DNA of 64,000 nt from Psychroflexus salarius (GTDB lineage Bacteria; Bacteroidota; Bacteroidia; Flavobacteriales; Flavobacteriaceae): the NCBI RefSeq assembly GCF_900129035.1, contig NZ_FQTW01000001.1:620001-684000 (forward strand), given 5' to 3'. Made by a program: the position numbers and the translations under genes. The notes beneath the pieces are model-generated. The model made no database searches. It had not been told where the DNA came from and saw only the letters and a list, made by a program, of their open reading frames with translations. The stretch's first letter is position 1. Each line of letters opens with the position of its first letter. This document shows, piece by piece, positions 8,432 to 17,331 of the stretch.

Positions 8432-9853
8432 TTAATTTTTGAAAAAATCATCTTTAAATCCTATTAAATAAAGTTTTTCTTTTGCACGTGTGCAAGCTGT
8501 GTATAACCACCGCAAATAATCTTGATTAATACCATCTTTAAGGTAAGGCTGCTCAACAAAAACCGTGTGCCATTGGCCTCCTTGAGATTTATGACAAGTA
8601 ATGGCATAACTAAATTTTACTTGTAAGGCATTAAAAAACTTATTTTTTTTAACCTTTAAAAACTGTTTATATTTCGATTTTTCTTCAGCATAATCTTCAA
8701 GAACAGCTTGATAAAGTTGGTTAGATTCTTCATAAGTTAAAGCTGGTCCGTTAGAAGCTAAAGTATCCAATATAATAACGGTTTCAAAAGGTTTCATATT
8801 AGGGTAATCAACCATTTGTACTTTTACTTCAGCAAACCTAAAACCATAAATTTCTTTGATGTGAAAAATTTCTAATATTTCAACAATATCGCCATTGGCT
8901 ATAAAACCAGCATCAGAAGATGGTTTTAACCAATAATAGTTGTTTTTAACCACCATTAAATAATCACCAGCTGCAATTTCATCTTCACGAAATAAAATTT
9001 TAGAACGTATTTGCTGATTATAAATATTGGCACGCTTATTTGAACGAACAATAATAGCGGTTTCTTCATGACCTAAATGATCAAATGAGTGATTAACAGC
9101 ATCCATAATCTCGTAGCCATCAACTAATCTAACAATGTCTGAAGTATTTGAAATTTCAAATTTAAACTCATCTAAGTCATTATTAATAGCATCCCGAATT
9201 TCGGTAGCATTTAGTAATATTTCGCTTTCTTGTTGTTGACGTAAAACTTCATCTAATTCTATAGCTTGTACATCCATGCTAAAATGACGCTCTAAGGTTT
9301 GTTGAGACAAAGCAGGACTTAATTCTGCTTTAACTGGTGGTAACTGAGCAGTATCACCAATAAAAATAAGTTTGCAGTTTTCTCCTGAATAAACATACTC
9401 AATCAAATCGTCTAAAACAGAGTTGCTGTTAAGTAAATCACTACCTTTAGGAAAATCAGGTATCATAGAAGCTTCATCAACCACAAAAACAGTGTTTCTA
9501 TGTTTGTTTTCTTGTGGTATAAATTCAACGCCGCCATTACTGGTTTTCTTGGGCTGGTAAATTTTGCGATGAATAGTATGTGCCGTTTTTTTACTGTAAT
9601 TTGAGATAACTTTTGCAGCTCGACCAGTTGGCGCACATAAGATTATCTTTTGATTGGCTTTATGAATATTTTTGACTAAAGTACTTATAATAGTTGTTTT
9701 ACCAGTACCTGCATAACCCTTTAATAAAAATAACTGATCTGCTAAGTCATTAAAAATAAATTTAGATAACATTTGTAGCGCAACATCTTGCTTTTGAGTT
9801 GGCTGATGCCCAAAGTCCCGCTTAAGATGTTTGTAAAATTCGTTATTTTGCAT
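8432..9853 (-). CDS. SF1B DNA helicase, RecD2/Dda-like AAA ATPase
   Basis: 473-residue helicase. Walker A GYAGTGKTT is at 46-54, motif II DEAS at 126-129, motif III GDTAQLPPV at 166-174, and the C-terminal UvrD-like half has the SYAITCHKSQGGQW motif V region and LYTACTRAKEKLYLIG motif VI. It lacks the long N-terminal domain of RecBCD-type RecD. This matches the stand-alone helicases of Bacteroidota often called 'AAA family ATPase' or 'RecD-like'. Likely role: DNA unwinding in replication or repair. It is first gene of an operon with kdsB. Confidence 0.85.
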   Translation of the reverse strand: MQNNEFYKHLKRDFGHQPTQKQDVALQMLSKFIFNDLADQLFLLKGYAGTGKTTIISTLVKNIHKANQKIILCAPTGRAAKVISNYSKKTAHTIHRKIYQPKKTSNGGVEFIPQENKHRNTVFVVDEASMIPDFPKGSDLLNSNSVLDDLIEYVYSGENCKLIFIGDTAQLPPVKAELSPALSQQTLERHFSMDVQAIELDEVLRQQQESEILLNATEIRDAINNDLDEFKFEISNTSDIVRLVDGYEIMDAVNHSFDHLGHEETAIIVRSNKRANIYNQQIRSKILFREDEIAAGDYLMVVKNNYYWLKPSSDAGFIANGDIVEILEIFHIKEIYGFRFAEVKVQMVDYPNMKPFETVIILDTLASNGPALTYEESNQLYQAVLEDYAEEKSKYKQFLKVKKNKFFNALQVKFSYAITCHKSQGGQWHTVFVEQPYLKDGINQDYLRWLYTACTRAKEKLYLIGFKDDFFKN

Positions 9854-9874
9854 TATAAAGAGTCGTTAAAACAT

Positions 9875-9882
9875 CAAATATA
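9875..9882 (-). promoter_or_regulatory. -7 promoter element TATATTTG for the helicase-kdsB operon
   Basis: On the minus strand the sequence is an exact TAnnTTTG match about 21 bases before the helicase start. Confidence 0.5.
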
Positions 9883-9927
9883 ACAAGCTTTTTTAGATGC
9901 TAGACTTTTGTGATTGAAAAAAAGTTG

Positions 9928-9935
9928 TAGATTTG
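9928..9935 (+). promoter_or_regulatory. -7 promoter element TAGATTTG with TTTG -33 element
   Basis: Exact TAnnTTTG match with TTTG at 9907-9910, 17 bases upstream. It lies 29 bases before the gene at 9965 and probably drives that gene, DUF3822 and rsmD. Confidence 0.55.
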
Positions 9936-9964
9936 TGAACAGTAGAAAATTTAATTTTTAAACT

Positions 9965-10612
9965 ATGAAAATTGTCTTACAAATTGTACTAACGATAGTA
10001 ATTGTTGTACTAGGTTATTTTACTTATAAATCGGTTTACGGACCAGTGGAATTTAACAAAGCCAAGCAAAAACGTTATGCTGAAGTCATAGAAAAACTCC
10101 AAGATATTCGAGACTCAGAAATTGCACACCGAGAGGTAACTGGAAAATTTGTAGGCTCGTTTGATAGTTTAGTACGTTTTATTGATACTGCAGAATTTGT
10201 ATTAACCCAACGAAAAGATACGACATACTTAGACTTGGAATATAAAAAACGCTATGGCGTTGATGAATATGTTGAAGATGTTGTTATAGACACGCTTGGG
10301 TATGTTAGCATCAAAGATTCTTTATTTAAAGGTACAGATCGTTATAAAACAATGATGAATATTCCTTATACTGACAATAAAAAGTTTGATCTTGAAGCAG
10401 GAATGTTAGATAAAGATGGCACAATGATTCCTGTTTTTGAAGCTAAAGTTAACAAATCTGACATTTTAAGTGATTTGGATCAGGATTTAGTTGTCCAAGA
10501 AAAGCAAACTGTTGCGGTTGATGGTGTTAATGGCGCTTTTATAAAAGTTGGTTCTATGACAGAGGTTAACACAAGTGGTAACTGGCCTAAAAACTATGGT
10601 GATAAAGACTAA
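9965..10612 (+). CDS. membrane-anchored protein of unknown function
   Basis: 215-residue protein with one N-terminal membrane helix (IVLQIVLTIVIVVLGYFTY) and a soluble domain, probably periplasmic, that is rich in Asp/Lys and ends in NWPKNYGDKD. It resembles conserved but uncharacterised Bacteroidota proteins that precede DUF3822 and rsmD. No catalytic motif is visible. Its 3' end overlaps the next gene, so the three are likely cotranscribed. Confidence 0.75.
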   Translation: MKIVLQIVLTIVIVVLGYFTYKSVYGPVEFNKAKQKRYAEVIEKLQDIRDSEIAHREVTGKFVGSFDSLVRFIDTAEFVLTQRKDTTYLDLEYKKRYGVDEYVEDVVIDTLGYVSIKDSLFKGTDRYKTMMNIPYTDNKKFDLEAGMLDKDGTMIPVFEAKVNKSDILSDLDQDLVVQEKQTVAVDGVNGAFIKVGSMTEVNTSGNWPKNYGDKD

Positions 10613-11402
10613 CAAAGACACCGATTATTTATATCATAGATTGTCCATTTTGCTTACGCAAAGTGGACTTTCTTTTTTATATCTAAAAGGTAATAAGATT
10701 AATAAAGAAAAATATTTTAAAATCAAAGCGTCTAATAAATATTCAGAAGAAACTGAATTAATTATTGCTGAAGAACTTCATCAAATAAAAGAAGCCACGC
10801 TTGATGAAGTTGTACTTATTTATCAAAACATAGACTATAATTTAATACCCAATAAATTAACTGAAGGAGTTAATAGCATTTTACACGCTAGCAAATATAA
10901 TTTAAGCCTACAAGCCGAAGATGATTTTAGCCAAGATTCGAGTTTTAATAATCAAATTAGCGTATCATTTGTCCCCTTAATTAACATTAACAATCTAATT
11001 TTCGATAGATTTGGTGAATTTAATCACACCCATCAAACAAACTTATACCTCAAAGCTGCAGAAACATACAAAAGTGCATTTAGCGATTGTATTTGTTTTG
11101 TAAACAATCACCAAGTTGATATTGTGATTATTAAAAAGCAAAAACTTCAGCTATATAATACGTTCAAAATTTCAACTGAGGAAGATGTTATATATTATAT
11201 ACTTTATTGTTTAGAAATCAACGAAATAAATCGTGAAGCTATTGAAACAATAATTGTTAATTTTTCAGACCAGTTAAAGTTAAAACAAATAAATTCACTT
11301 TTAGAACCTTACGTTAAGCATATAAGTATTAAAGATTTTGCTAAAGCGTCTTCAAACCCACATTTATCTAACCATAAATTTTTAAACGAGCTATGCGTAT
11401 AA
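10596..11402 (+). CDS. DUF3822 family protein
   Basis: Cytosolic protein of about 268 residues belonging, by its N-terminus (YLYHRLSILLTQSGLSFLYL) and position, to DUF3822, a Bacteroidota family of unknown function with a weak resemblance to actin-like ATPase folds. The ATG at 10596 is preferred over the in-frame ATG at 10575 because it shortens the overlap with the upstream gene to 17 bases and matches the usual short lead-in. It overlaps rsmD by 10 bases; conserved pairing with rsmD suggests a translation-related or merely co-regulated role. Confidence 0.78.
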   Translation: MVIKTNKDTDYLYHRLSILLTQSGLSFLYLKGNKINKEKYFKIKASNKYSEETELIIAEELHQIKEATLDEVVLIYQNIDYNLIPNKLTEGVNSILHASKYNLSLQAEDDFSQDSSFNNQISVSFVPLININNLIFDRFGEFNHTHQTNLYLKAAETYKSAFSDCICFVNNHQVDIVIIKKQKLQLYNTFKISTEEDVIYYILYCLEINEINREAIETIIVNFSDQLKLKQINSLLEPYVKHISIKDFAKASSNPHLSNHKFLNELCV

Positions 11403-11935
11403 TTTCTGGAACTCATAAAGGCCGAAGACTATCTGCTCCAAAAAACCTACCAGTGCGTCCAACAACTGATCGCGCGAAAGAAGCCTTATTTAATATTTTA
11501 ATGCATCGATTTAATCTTTCAGAAATTAGTCTTTTAGACTTATTTGCAGGCATAGGCTCAATATCGTTTGAATTTGCCTCTCGTGGGACTCAACAAATTA
11601 CAAGCGTTGATAAAAACTCTAAATGTTGTCATTGGCTTTCAAAAACTTCAGAACAACTTGAGTTCGAATGCTCAATTGTAAAAAAAGATGTCTTTGAATT
11701 CATAGAACAAACTCCGCAACAATTTGATGTGATTTTTGCAGATCCGCCATATGATCTCACTAAAGAAAAGCTTGAAGAAATTATTACGACTATTTTTAAT
11801 CGTAATTTGCTAAGGAGCGACGAAAGTCTGTTAATTATTGAACATTCAAAATTCATTAATTTAAGTGAACATCCTAAATTTAGTGAAGAACGACGTTATG
11901 GACTATCAACTTTCTCATTTTTTGATTTGAATTAA
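11393..11935 (+). CDS. rsmD: 16S rRNA (guanine(966)-N(2))-methyltransferase
   Basis: SAM-dependent methyltransferase (180 aa) that modifies G966 of 16S rRNA during 30S assembly. The N-terminus MRIISGTHKGRRLSAPK and VRPTTDRAKEALFNIL are hallmark RsmD motifs; LDLFAGIGSISFE is the SAM-binding motif I and FADPPYDL is the catalytic (N/D)PPY motif. Length is normal. Last gene of the three-gene run; a strong bidirectional hairpin follows. Confidence 0.95.
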   Translation: MRIISGTHKGRRLSAPKNLPVRPTTDRAKEALFNILMHRFNLSEISLLDLFAGIGSISFEFASRGTQQITSVDKNSKCCHWLSKTSEQLEFECSIVKKDVFEFIEQTPQQFDVIFADPPYDLTKEKLEEIITTIFNRNLLRSDESLLIIEHSKFINLSEHPKFSEERRYGLSTFSFFDLN

Positions 11936-11975
11936 GTTATCTTGAGTCTAGCTCTTAAAGAATATTTTCTAAAAA

Positions 11976-12010
11976 AAACAGCGCCAAAACTAAGAGTTTA
12001 GGCGCTGTTT
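11976..12010. terminator. long hairpin terminator between convergent rsmD and the sulfonolipid operon
   Basis: AAACAGCGCC (11976-11985) pairs with GGCGCTGTTT (12001-12010), and the inner AAACT/AGTTT extends the stem. The run of A at 11971-11978 gives a T-tail on the minus strand, so it mainly terminates the leftward operon. Confidence 0.85.
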
Positions 12011-12031
12011 GTTATATGTTAAAAATGAAGT

Positions 12032-13288
12032 TTAGCTATTTTGCTTCATCAAAGCATCAGAAAGTTTTTTATAAGTTCCATTTTCAAGGCGTTCTCTAAT
12101 TGCTGAGAATGCTTTAAGAGTTAAATCAATATCTTCCATGGTATGTGTTGCAGTTGGTATCATTCTAAGAAGGATTAAACCTTTAGGAATCACTGGGTAA
12201 ACAACTATTGAGCAGAAAATACCATGATTTTCTCTTAAATCTTTAACAAGCGCCATGGCTTCTGGAATGCTTCCTTTTAGATAAACAGGTGTTACACAAC
12301 TTGTTGTTGTACCTATATCAAACCCATTTTCTTTTAAACCAGATTGAAGTGCATTAACATTTTCCCAAAGTTTATTTTTTAACTCAGGCATAGTTCTAAG
12401 CATTTCAAGTCGTTTAAGCGCACCTTCTACTAAAGTCATTTGTAAAGACTTTGCAAACATTTGTGAACGAAGGTTATATTTAAGATAATCAATAATTTCT
12501 TTATCACCTGCAATAAAAGCACCTGTACTAGCTAGAGATTTTGCAAATGTTGCGAAATAAACATCAATTTCATCTTGAACGCCTTGCTCCTCGCCTGCAC
12601 CAGCGCCAGTCTCTCCTAATGTTCCAAAACCGTGCGCATCGTCAACTAATAATCTAAAATTGTATTTCTTTTTGAGTTCAACAATTTCTTTTAGTTTACC
12701 TTGCTCACCACGCATTCCAAAAACACCTTCAGAAATAAATAAAACACCGCCACCAGTTTGTTCGGCTATTTTTTCAGCGCGAGCCAAGTTTAATTCAATA
12801 CTGTCTAAATCATTATGCTTATAAGTAAAGCGTTTTCCTAAGTGCAACCTAACGCCGTCTATTATACAAGCATGAGCATCAACATCATAAACAATAACAT
12901 CATCTTTACCAACTAAAGCATCAATGGTTGATAGGATGCCTTGGTAACCAAAATTTAAAACATAGGCTGCTTCTTTATTGACAAAGTCAGCAAGTTCGTT
13001 TTGCAATTTCTCATGTAACTCTGTGTGACCACTCATCATTCTAGCGCCCATCGGATATGCATTACCATATTTTTTAGCGGCTTCTGCATCAACCTTTCTA
13101 ACTTCAGGATGATTTGCTAAGCCGAGGTAATCGTTAATACTCCATGTAATGACGTCACGACCTTGAAACTTCATACGATTGCTAATTTGTCCTTCAAGTT
13201 TTGGAAAAACAAAATAACCTTCGGCTTGGTCTGCCCATTTTCCCAATGGACCTTTATCACGGTAAATTTTTGCAAATAAATCTTTCAT
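12032..13288 (-). CDS. alpha-oxoamine synthase, probable cysteate fatty acyltransferase (sulfonolipid synthesis)
   Basis: PLP enzyme of 418 residues in the serine palmitoyltransferase/KBL/AONS family. Visible residues: PLP-stacking His139 (DVDAHAC), DDAHG at 216-220, and Schiff-base Lys250 (ATFAKSLASTG). In Flavobacterium the related enzyme condenses cysteate with a fatty acyl thioester to give the capnine base of sulfonolipids, and it affects gliding. The gene lies 30 bases after a cysteine-synthase-like enzyme that could make cysteate, which favours this over serine palmitoyltransferase (sphingolipids). Both readings fit the protein alone; the pairing decides. Followed by a terminator. Confidence 0.8.
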   Translation of the reverse strand: MKDLFAKIYRDKGPLGKWADQAEGYFVFPKLEGQISNRMKFQGRDVITWSINDYLGLANHPEVRKVDAEAAKKYGNAYPMGARMMSGHTELHEKLQNELADFVNKEAAYVLNFGYQGILSTIDALVGKDDVIVYDVDAHACIIDGVRLHLGKRFTYKHNDLDSIELNLARAEKIAEQTGGGVLFISEGVFGMRGEQGKLKEIVELKKKYNFRLLVDDAHGFGTLGETGAGAGEEQGVQDEIDVYFATFAKSLASTGAFIAGDKEIIDYLKYNLRSQMFAKSLQMTLVEGALKRLEMLRTMPELKNKLWENVNALQSGLKENGFDIGTTTSCVTPVYLKGSIPEAMALVKDLRENHGIFCSIVVYPVIPKGLILLRMIPTATHTMEDIDLTLKAFSAIRERLENGTYKKLSDALMKQNS

Positions 13289-13318
13289 AATTGTAATACT
13301 AAAATTAGTAAACTCAGT

Positions 13319-14386
13319 TTAACTTACTTTAGTAAGCTTATCACCACTTACTTGATCTTGGTTTTCTCTCATAAAACCTTGAGATTTCATCCAAGCATCA
13401 CTGTAAATTTTACTCATATATCTTGAGCCATGATCTGGAAATATTATTACAACATGGCTATTTTCGTCAAATTCTTTTTGTTCAGCAAGCTGCATAACGC
13501 CTTGTAGTGCGGCACCACTTGTATAACCAACAAACATACCTTCAGTTTTAGCGATATCTCTGGCCATAAATGCACTTTCTGCATCGGTTACTTTTGTAAA
13601 TTTATCAATAATATCAAAATCGGTAGCTGTTGGCACTAGATTTTTTCCTAGGCCTTCAATTTTATAAGGATAAATTTCATTTTTATCTAAAACTTTAGTT
13701 TCATGAAATTTTTTAATAATTGAACCATAAGCATCTATTCCTAAAATTTTGATCTCAGGATTTTGCTCTTTCAGATAACGTGCGGAGCCAGAAATTGTAC
13801 CTCCAGTACCACTACAAGCAACTAGATGAGTGATTTTACCTTGTGTTTGTTTCCAAATTTCTGGACCAGTTGATAAATAATGTGCATCAATATTTAAACT
13901 GTTAAAATATTGATTGATGTAGATAGAATTAGGCGTTTCAGAATGAAGGCGTTTAGCAACTTCATAATATGAACGTGGGTCTTCAGGCGCTACATTTGCT
14001 GGGCAAACATAAACTTCTGCACCCATTGTTTTGAGTAAGGATATTTTATCTTTAGAAGATTTATCACTAACGGCTAATATACACTTGTAACCTTTAACCA
14101 CACATGCCATTGCTAAACTAAATCCGGTATTTCCTGAGGTGGTTTCAATGACTGTATCACCTGGCTTTAAACGACCTTCTTTTTCGGCTTTATCTAGAAT
14201 ATACAAAGCAATCCTATCTTTAGCTGAATGTCCTGGATTTTGGGCTTCATATTTTACAAAAAAGTCACCTTTTAAATGTTTTGTGATATTGTTTAGGCGT
14301 ACTAAAGGCGTACAACCTATCATTTCTAATACATTATCATGAACATTCATTTCACCATGCATAAAACACCTATCTTTACCCTGCAT
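13319..14386 (-). CDS. PLP-dependent cysteine-synthase-family enzyme, probable cysteate synthase
   Basis: Fold-type II PLP enzyme of up to 355 residues. Counting from the first ATG, PLP Lys56 lies in PGHSAKDR and the phosphate/amino-acid loop TSGNTG is at 83-88; a glycine-rich SGTGGT loop follows. The active-site lead-in differs from the true CysM of this window (PGGSVKDR). It is cotranscribed with an alpha-oxoamine synthase, so the likely reaction is a beta-substitution with sulfite to give L-cysteate for capnine. In-frame ATGs at 14362 and 14350 are alternative starts; the shortest begins [18 protein letters not shown], closest to the family. A cystathionine synthase role is the main alternative. 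Confidence 0.8.
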   Translation of the reverse strand: MQGKDRCFMHGEMNVHDNVLEMIGCTPLVRLNNITKHLKGDFFVKYEAQNPGHSAKDRIALYILDKAEKEGRLKPGDTVIETTSGNTGFSLAMACVVKGYKCILAVSDKSSKDKISLLKTMGAEVYVCPANVAPEDPRSYYEVAKRLHSETPNSIYINQYFNSLNIDAHYLSTGPEIWKQTQGKITHLVACSGTGGTISGSARYLKEQNPEIKILGIDAYGSIIKKFHETKVLDKNEIYPYKIEGLGKNLVPTATDFDIIDKFTKVTDAESAFMARDIAKTEGMFVGYTSGAALQGVMQLAEQKEFDENSHVVIIFPDHGSRYMSKIYSDAWMKSQGFMRENQDQVSGDKLTKVS

Positions 14387-14416
14387 ATACTAAAACAATG
14401 GTTAAATTTCAATTGG

Positions 14417-14424
14417 CAAAAGTA
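14417..14424 (-). promoter_or_regulatory. -7 promoter element TACTTTTG of the sulfonolipid operon
   Basis: Exact TAnnTTTG match on the minus strand, about 31 bases before the first possible start (14386) and 67 before the last (14350). It lies just beyond the end of the oligopeptidase gene. Confidence 0.5.
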
Positions 14425-14439
14425 CAATATTTTTTTGGA

Positions 14440-16491
14440 TTACCTGTCAATTCCTACTAAATCGAACAAAAACGCATATTCTTTAGCTAATTCTTTCAGA
14501 GCTTCAAATCTTCCTGAAGCACCACCATGACCTGTATTCATATTTGTTTCAAAATACAGTTTTTTGGAGTAATTAGACTGTAGCCTTAGTTTTGCAACCC
14601 ATTTTGCAGGCTCCCAATATTGCACCTGAGAATCATAAAAACCAGTTGTGACCAACATATTTGGATAATTGTAATTACTTACATTATCATAAGGTGAATA
14701 AGATTTAATATAATGATAATATTCAGACTGATTAGGGTTACCCCATTCATCATATTCACCTGTGGTAAGCGGAATACTTTCATCTAACATTGTGGTAACC
14801 ACATCAACAAATGGTACGGCTGCAATTACGCCTTGATACAATTCTGGTCTTAAATTAATAACCGAACCAATTAAAAGTCCGCCAGCCGAACCACCCATAG
14901 CAAAAAGCTGTTCTGATTTGGTGTATTTATGCGTGATTAAAAATTCGCTAACTGCAATAAAATCTGAAAAAGTATTGTTTTTATTTAACATTTTACCTTC
15001 TTCATACCAAGGTCTACCCAGATATTCTCCACCTCGAATATGAGCAATTACAAAGACAAAACCTCTATTAAGTAAACTTAGACGTGTGGTTGAAAAAAAG
15101 GGGTCTACGGTATGACCGTAGCTGCCATATCCATATTGAAGCAACGGGTTTTCTCCATTGCGCTTCACGCCTTTTTTATAAACAATCGACATCGGAACGC
15201 GAGTTCCATCTTTGGCTGTTGCCCATTGGCGCTCTTCTATGTAATTTGAAGCATCAAACGAGTGGTCTAAAACGGCTTGTTGCTTCATTTTAACTTCTGT
15301 TTTAGTCGATAAATTATAATCGAAAACAGTTGTTGGTGTGGTTAACGAGCTAAATACATACCTAAAAGTATCGGTGTTAAAATCGGGATTAGTTGAAGTT
15401 CCTATCGTATAAGTTTCACTCGAAATTGGTATAAAAAAGTCTTCATTAAAATCCCAAGACATCACGCGCAAACGAGACAAGCCATTAAATCGCTCAGTAA
15501 CGACAAGGTAGTTTTTAAAAATTTCAACATCTTCAAGCAGTACATCTTCGCGATGTTTAATCACATCTTCCCAGTGTTTACTTGAAGTTTCAGCGATTTT
15601 TGTTCGCATTAATTTAAAATTCTGCGCATCGTCTTTATTTGTTAAAATGTAAAAATAATCGTCATAATGCATGATACTATATTCAAGTTCTGGTTGACGT
15701 TCTTGAAAAACTTGAAACTGGGCATCAGGCGTATTTGCATTGATAAAACGATATTCGTCTTGTAATGTGCTTGATGAACCTATAATAATGAATTGCTTTG
15801 ACTTTGATTTATAAACAAAACAATTATAAGTTTCATCATCCTCTTGATACACTAATTGGTCTTGACTCACATCAGTCCCTAAAACATGTTTATAGATTTG
15901 GTAAGACCTTAAAGTTTGCGGATCTTTTCGAGTGTAAAATAGGGTTTTATTGTCATTAGCCCAGCAAGAACTTCCAGTTGTTTTTTCAATTTTAGTAGGA
16001 AGAATTTCACCAGTTTTTAAATTTTTAACCTGAATAGTATATTCTCTTCGGCTAACATTGTCTACTCCATAGGCTGCCATTGTATTATCAGGAGAAATAG
16101 CGATACCACTCAGTTTATAATAATCATGAGCTTCAGCCATTTTATTCACATCAAATAAAAGCTCTTCTTTTGCTTCTAAAGATTGAAATTTTCTGATGTA
16201 AATAGGATAATCTTTTCCTGTTTCAAATTTTGCTTGATACCAATATTCATTTAAAAAGTAAGGCACAGATTCATCATCTTCTTTTATACGTGACTTCATT
16301 TCAGCAAACAAATCATCTGTAAAGCGGTTTAAGTGTTTGGTTTCTTCTTTGTAATAATTGTTTTCAGCTTCTAAATAAGCTTTAACTTCTGGATTATCAC
16401 GTTCATTAAGCCAATAAAATTCATCTATTCTTTCATCGTTATGTTTTACTAACTTCTTTGGTATTTGTTTTGCTTTTGGTGGTGTATTCAA
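14440..16491 (-). CDS. ptrB: S9 family oligopeptidase B (protease II)
   Basis: 683-residue serine peptidase of the prolyl oligopeptidase clan that cuts short peptides after basic residues. The N-terminal two thirds form the beta-propeller (RIDEFYWLNERDNPEVKAYL is the family entry motif). The C-terminal alpha/beta-hydrolase domain carries the nucleophile in GGSAGG, Asp in TTGFYDSQV and His in TGHGGASGR. No signal peptide is visible, so it is probably cytosolic. An exact minus-strand promoter element lies at 16508-16515. Single-gene unit. Confidence 0.93.
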   Translation of the reverse strand: MNTPPKAKQIPKKLVKHNDERIDEFYWLNERDNPEVKAYLEAENNYYKEETKHLNRFTDDLFAEMKSRIKEDDESVPYFLNEYWYQAKFETGKDYPIYIRKFQSLEAKEELLFDVNKMAEAHDYYKLSGIAISPDNTMAAYGVDNVSRREYTIQVKNLKTGEILPTKIEKTTGSSCWANDNKTLFYTRKDPQTLRSYQIYKHVLGTDVSQDQLVYQEDDETYNCFVYKSKSKQFIIIGSSSTLQDEYRFINANTPDAQFQVFQERQPELEYSIMHYDDYFYILTNKDDAQNFKLMRTKIAETSSKHWEDVIKHREDVLLEDVEIFKNYLVVTERFNGLSRLRVMSWDFNEDFFIPISSETYTIGTSTNPDFNTDTFRYVFSSLTTPTTVFDYNLSTKTEVKMKQQAVLDHSFDASNYIEERQWATAKDGTRVPMSIVYKKGVKRNGENPLLQYGYGSYGHTVDPFFSTTRLSLLNRGFVFVIAHIRGGEYLGRPWYEEGKMLNKNNTFSDFIAVSEFLITHKYTKSEQLFAMGGSAGGLLIGSVINLRPELYQGVIAAVPFVDVVTTMLDESIPLTTGEYDEWGNPNQSEYYHYIKSYSPYDNVSNYNYPNMLVTTGFYDSQVQYWEPAKWVAKLRLQSNYSKKLYFETNMNTGHGGASGRFEALKELAKEYAFLFDLVGIDR

Positions 16492-16507
16492 AATAAAAAT
16501 TTTTGTA

Positions 16508-16515
16508 CAAATATA
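16508..16515 (-). promoter_or_regulatory. -7 promoter element TATATTTG for oligopeptidase B
   Basis: Exact TAnnTTTG on the minus strand, 16 bases before the start codon at 16491. Confidence 0.55.
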
Positions 16516-16620
16516 GTTGTCTAGAAAACGCTAATGAATAAAGAACTGATAAAACTTGGTATACTAGAACAAAATCGATAGTTGAAGATTATTACAACAT
16601 AAAAAAACAGTCTTGTTTTA

Positions 16621-16628
16621 TATCTTTG
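16621..16628 (+). promoter_or_regulatory. -7 promoter element TATCTTTG for ybaB
   Basis: Exact TAnnTTTG match, 16 bases before the ybaB ATG. Confidence 0.55.
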
Positions 16629-16644
16629 CCTAAAAAATTAAATT

Positions 16645-16962
16645 ATGTTTGGAGATATGATGGGTATGATGGGAAAACTTAAAGAAACCCAAGCTAAAGT
16701 TGAAGAAACCAAAAAACGCTTAGATAGCGTTAGTATTTCAGAGCAATCTAATGACTCACTTTTAAAAGTTGTTGTTTCAGCCAATCGTGAAATTAAAACA
16801 ATTGAAATTGATGATGAATTACTTAAAGACAAGGATCAATTAGAAGATTATTTAATAGTAACGCTAAATCGTGCTATTAAAAAAGCAACCGAAGTAAATG
16901 AAGCTGAAATTTCGGCTGTCGCTAAAAATGGACTTCCAGATATTCCTGGATTAACAAGTTAG
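16645..16962 (+). CDS. ybaB: YbaB/EbfC family nucleoid-associated protein
   Basis: Small (105 aa) dimeric DNA-binding protein. The N-terminal helix is Met-rich with coiled-coil character ([16 protein letters not shown]), followed by the typical strands ([18 protein letters not shown]) and the conserved C-terminal GLPDIPGL. Family members bind DNA and influence nucleoid structure, and are often near recombination genes; here recF and dciA lie just beyond. Its TAG stop is part of the left copy of the GTTAGCGCA repeat that bounds the cassette downstream. Confidence 0.92.
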   Translation: MFGDMMGMMGKLKETQAKVEETKKRLDSVSISEQSNDSLLKVVVSANREIKTIEIDDELLKDKDQLEDYLIVTLNRAIKKATEVNEAEISAVAKNGLPDIPGLTS

Positions 16963-16966
16963 CGCA
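16958..16966 (+). repeat. left GTTAGCGCA boundary repeat of the cassette
   Basis: Nine-base direct repeat identical to 17795-17803. It contains the ybaB stop codon (TAG). GTTAGCG resembles the integron core site GTTRRRY (five of seven positions). Confidence 0.65.
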
Positions 16967-17019
16967 ACCCAGGAAAACCGTTACATACTGACAATTTTCG
17001 GTAAGATAAAAAAAGTTTG

Positions 17020-17027
17020 TATTTTTG
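17020..17027 (+). promoter_or_regulatory. -7 promoter element TATTTTTG, 4 bases before the MNT start
   Basis: Exact TAnnTTTG with only four bases to the ATG at 17032, the same spacing as at 5138-5150. It suggests a leaderless transcript for the cassette genes. Confidence 0.5.
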
Positions 17028-17031
17028 AAAT

Positions 17032-17331
17032 ATGAGAATTATTGATAAAAATATAGATAAGATAAGAGCTTTATGTAATAAACATAAGGTGGCAAGACTA
17101 TTTGTATTTGGATCAATCTTGACTGATAATTTTAAAAAATCTAGTGATATAGACTTATTGGTTGATTTCTCAGGAGTTGACCTCTATGACTACGCAGATA
17201 ATTATTTTGACTTAAAATAATCTTTAGAGAAATTACTTAAAAGACAGATAGACTTACTTGAAGATAAAGCTGTTACAAATCCATATCTAAGAAAATCCAT
17301 CGACTCTTCTAAACAAATGATATATGGATAA
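17032..17331 (+). pseudogene. MntA-like antitoxin nucleotidyltransferase, interrupted by an in-frame stop
   Basis: Minimal nucleotidyltransferase (MNT) of a HEPN/MNT toxin-antitoxin pair. The first 62 residues include the nucleotidyltransferase signature GS-X10-DxD (GSILTDNFKKSSDID). A TAA at 17218-17220 cuts the frame. Reading on in the same frame gives 36 more residues of the family C-terminus (SLEKLLKRQIDLLEDKA, then YLRKSIDSSKQMIYG), ending in a TAA that overlaps the next gene. So a protein of about 99 residues has been broken by one nonsense change. In intact systems MntA AMPylates the toxin. Confidence 0.85.

Noticed and set aside
14139-14530. Forward-strand open frames opposite the cysteate-synthase-like and oligopeptidase genes.
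   Set aside because: Antisense to strongly conserved coding sequence; no family match and no promoter.
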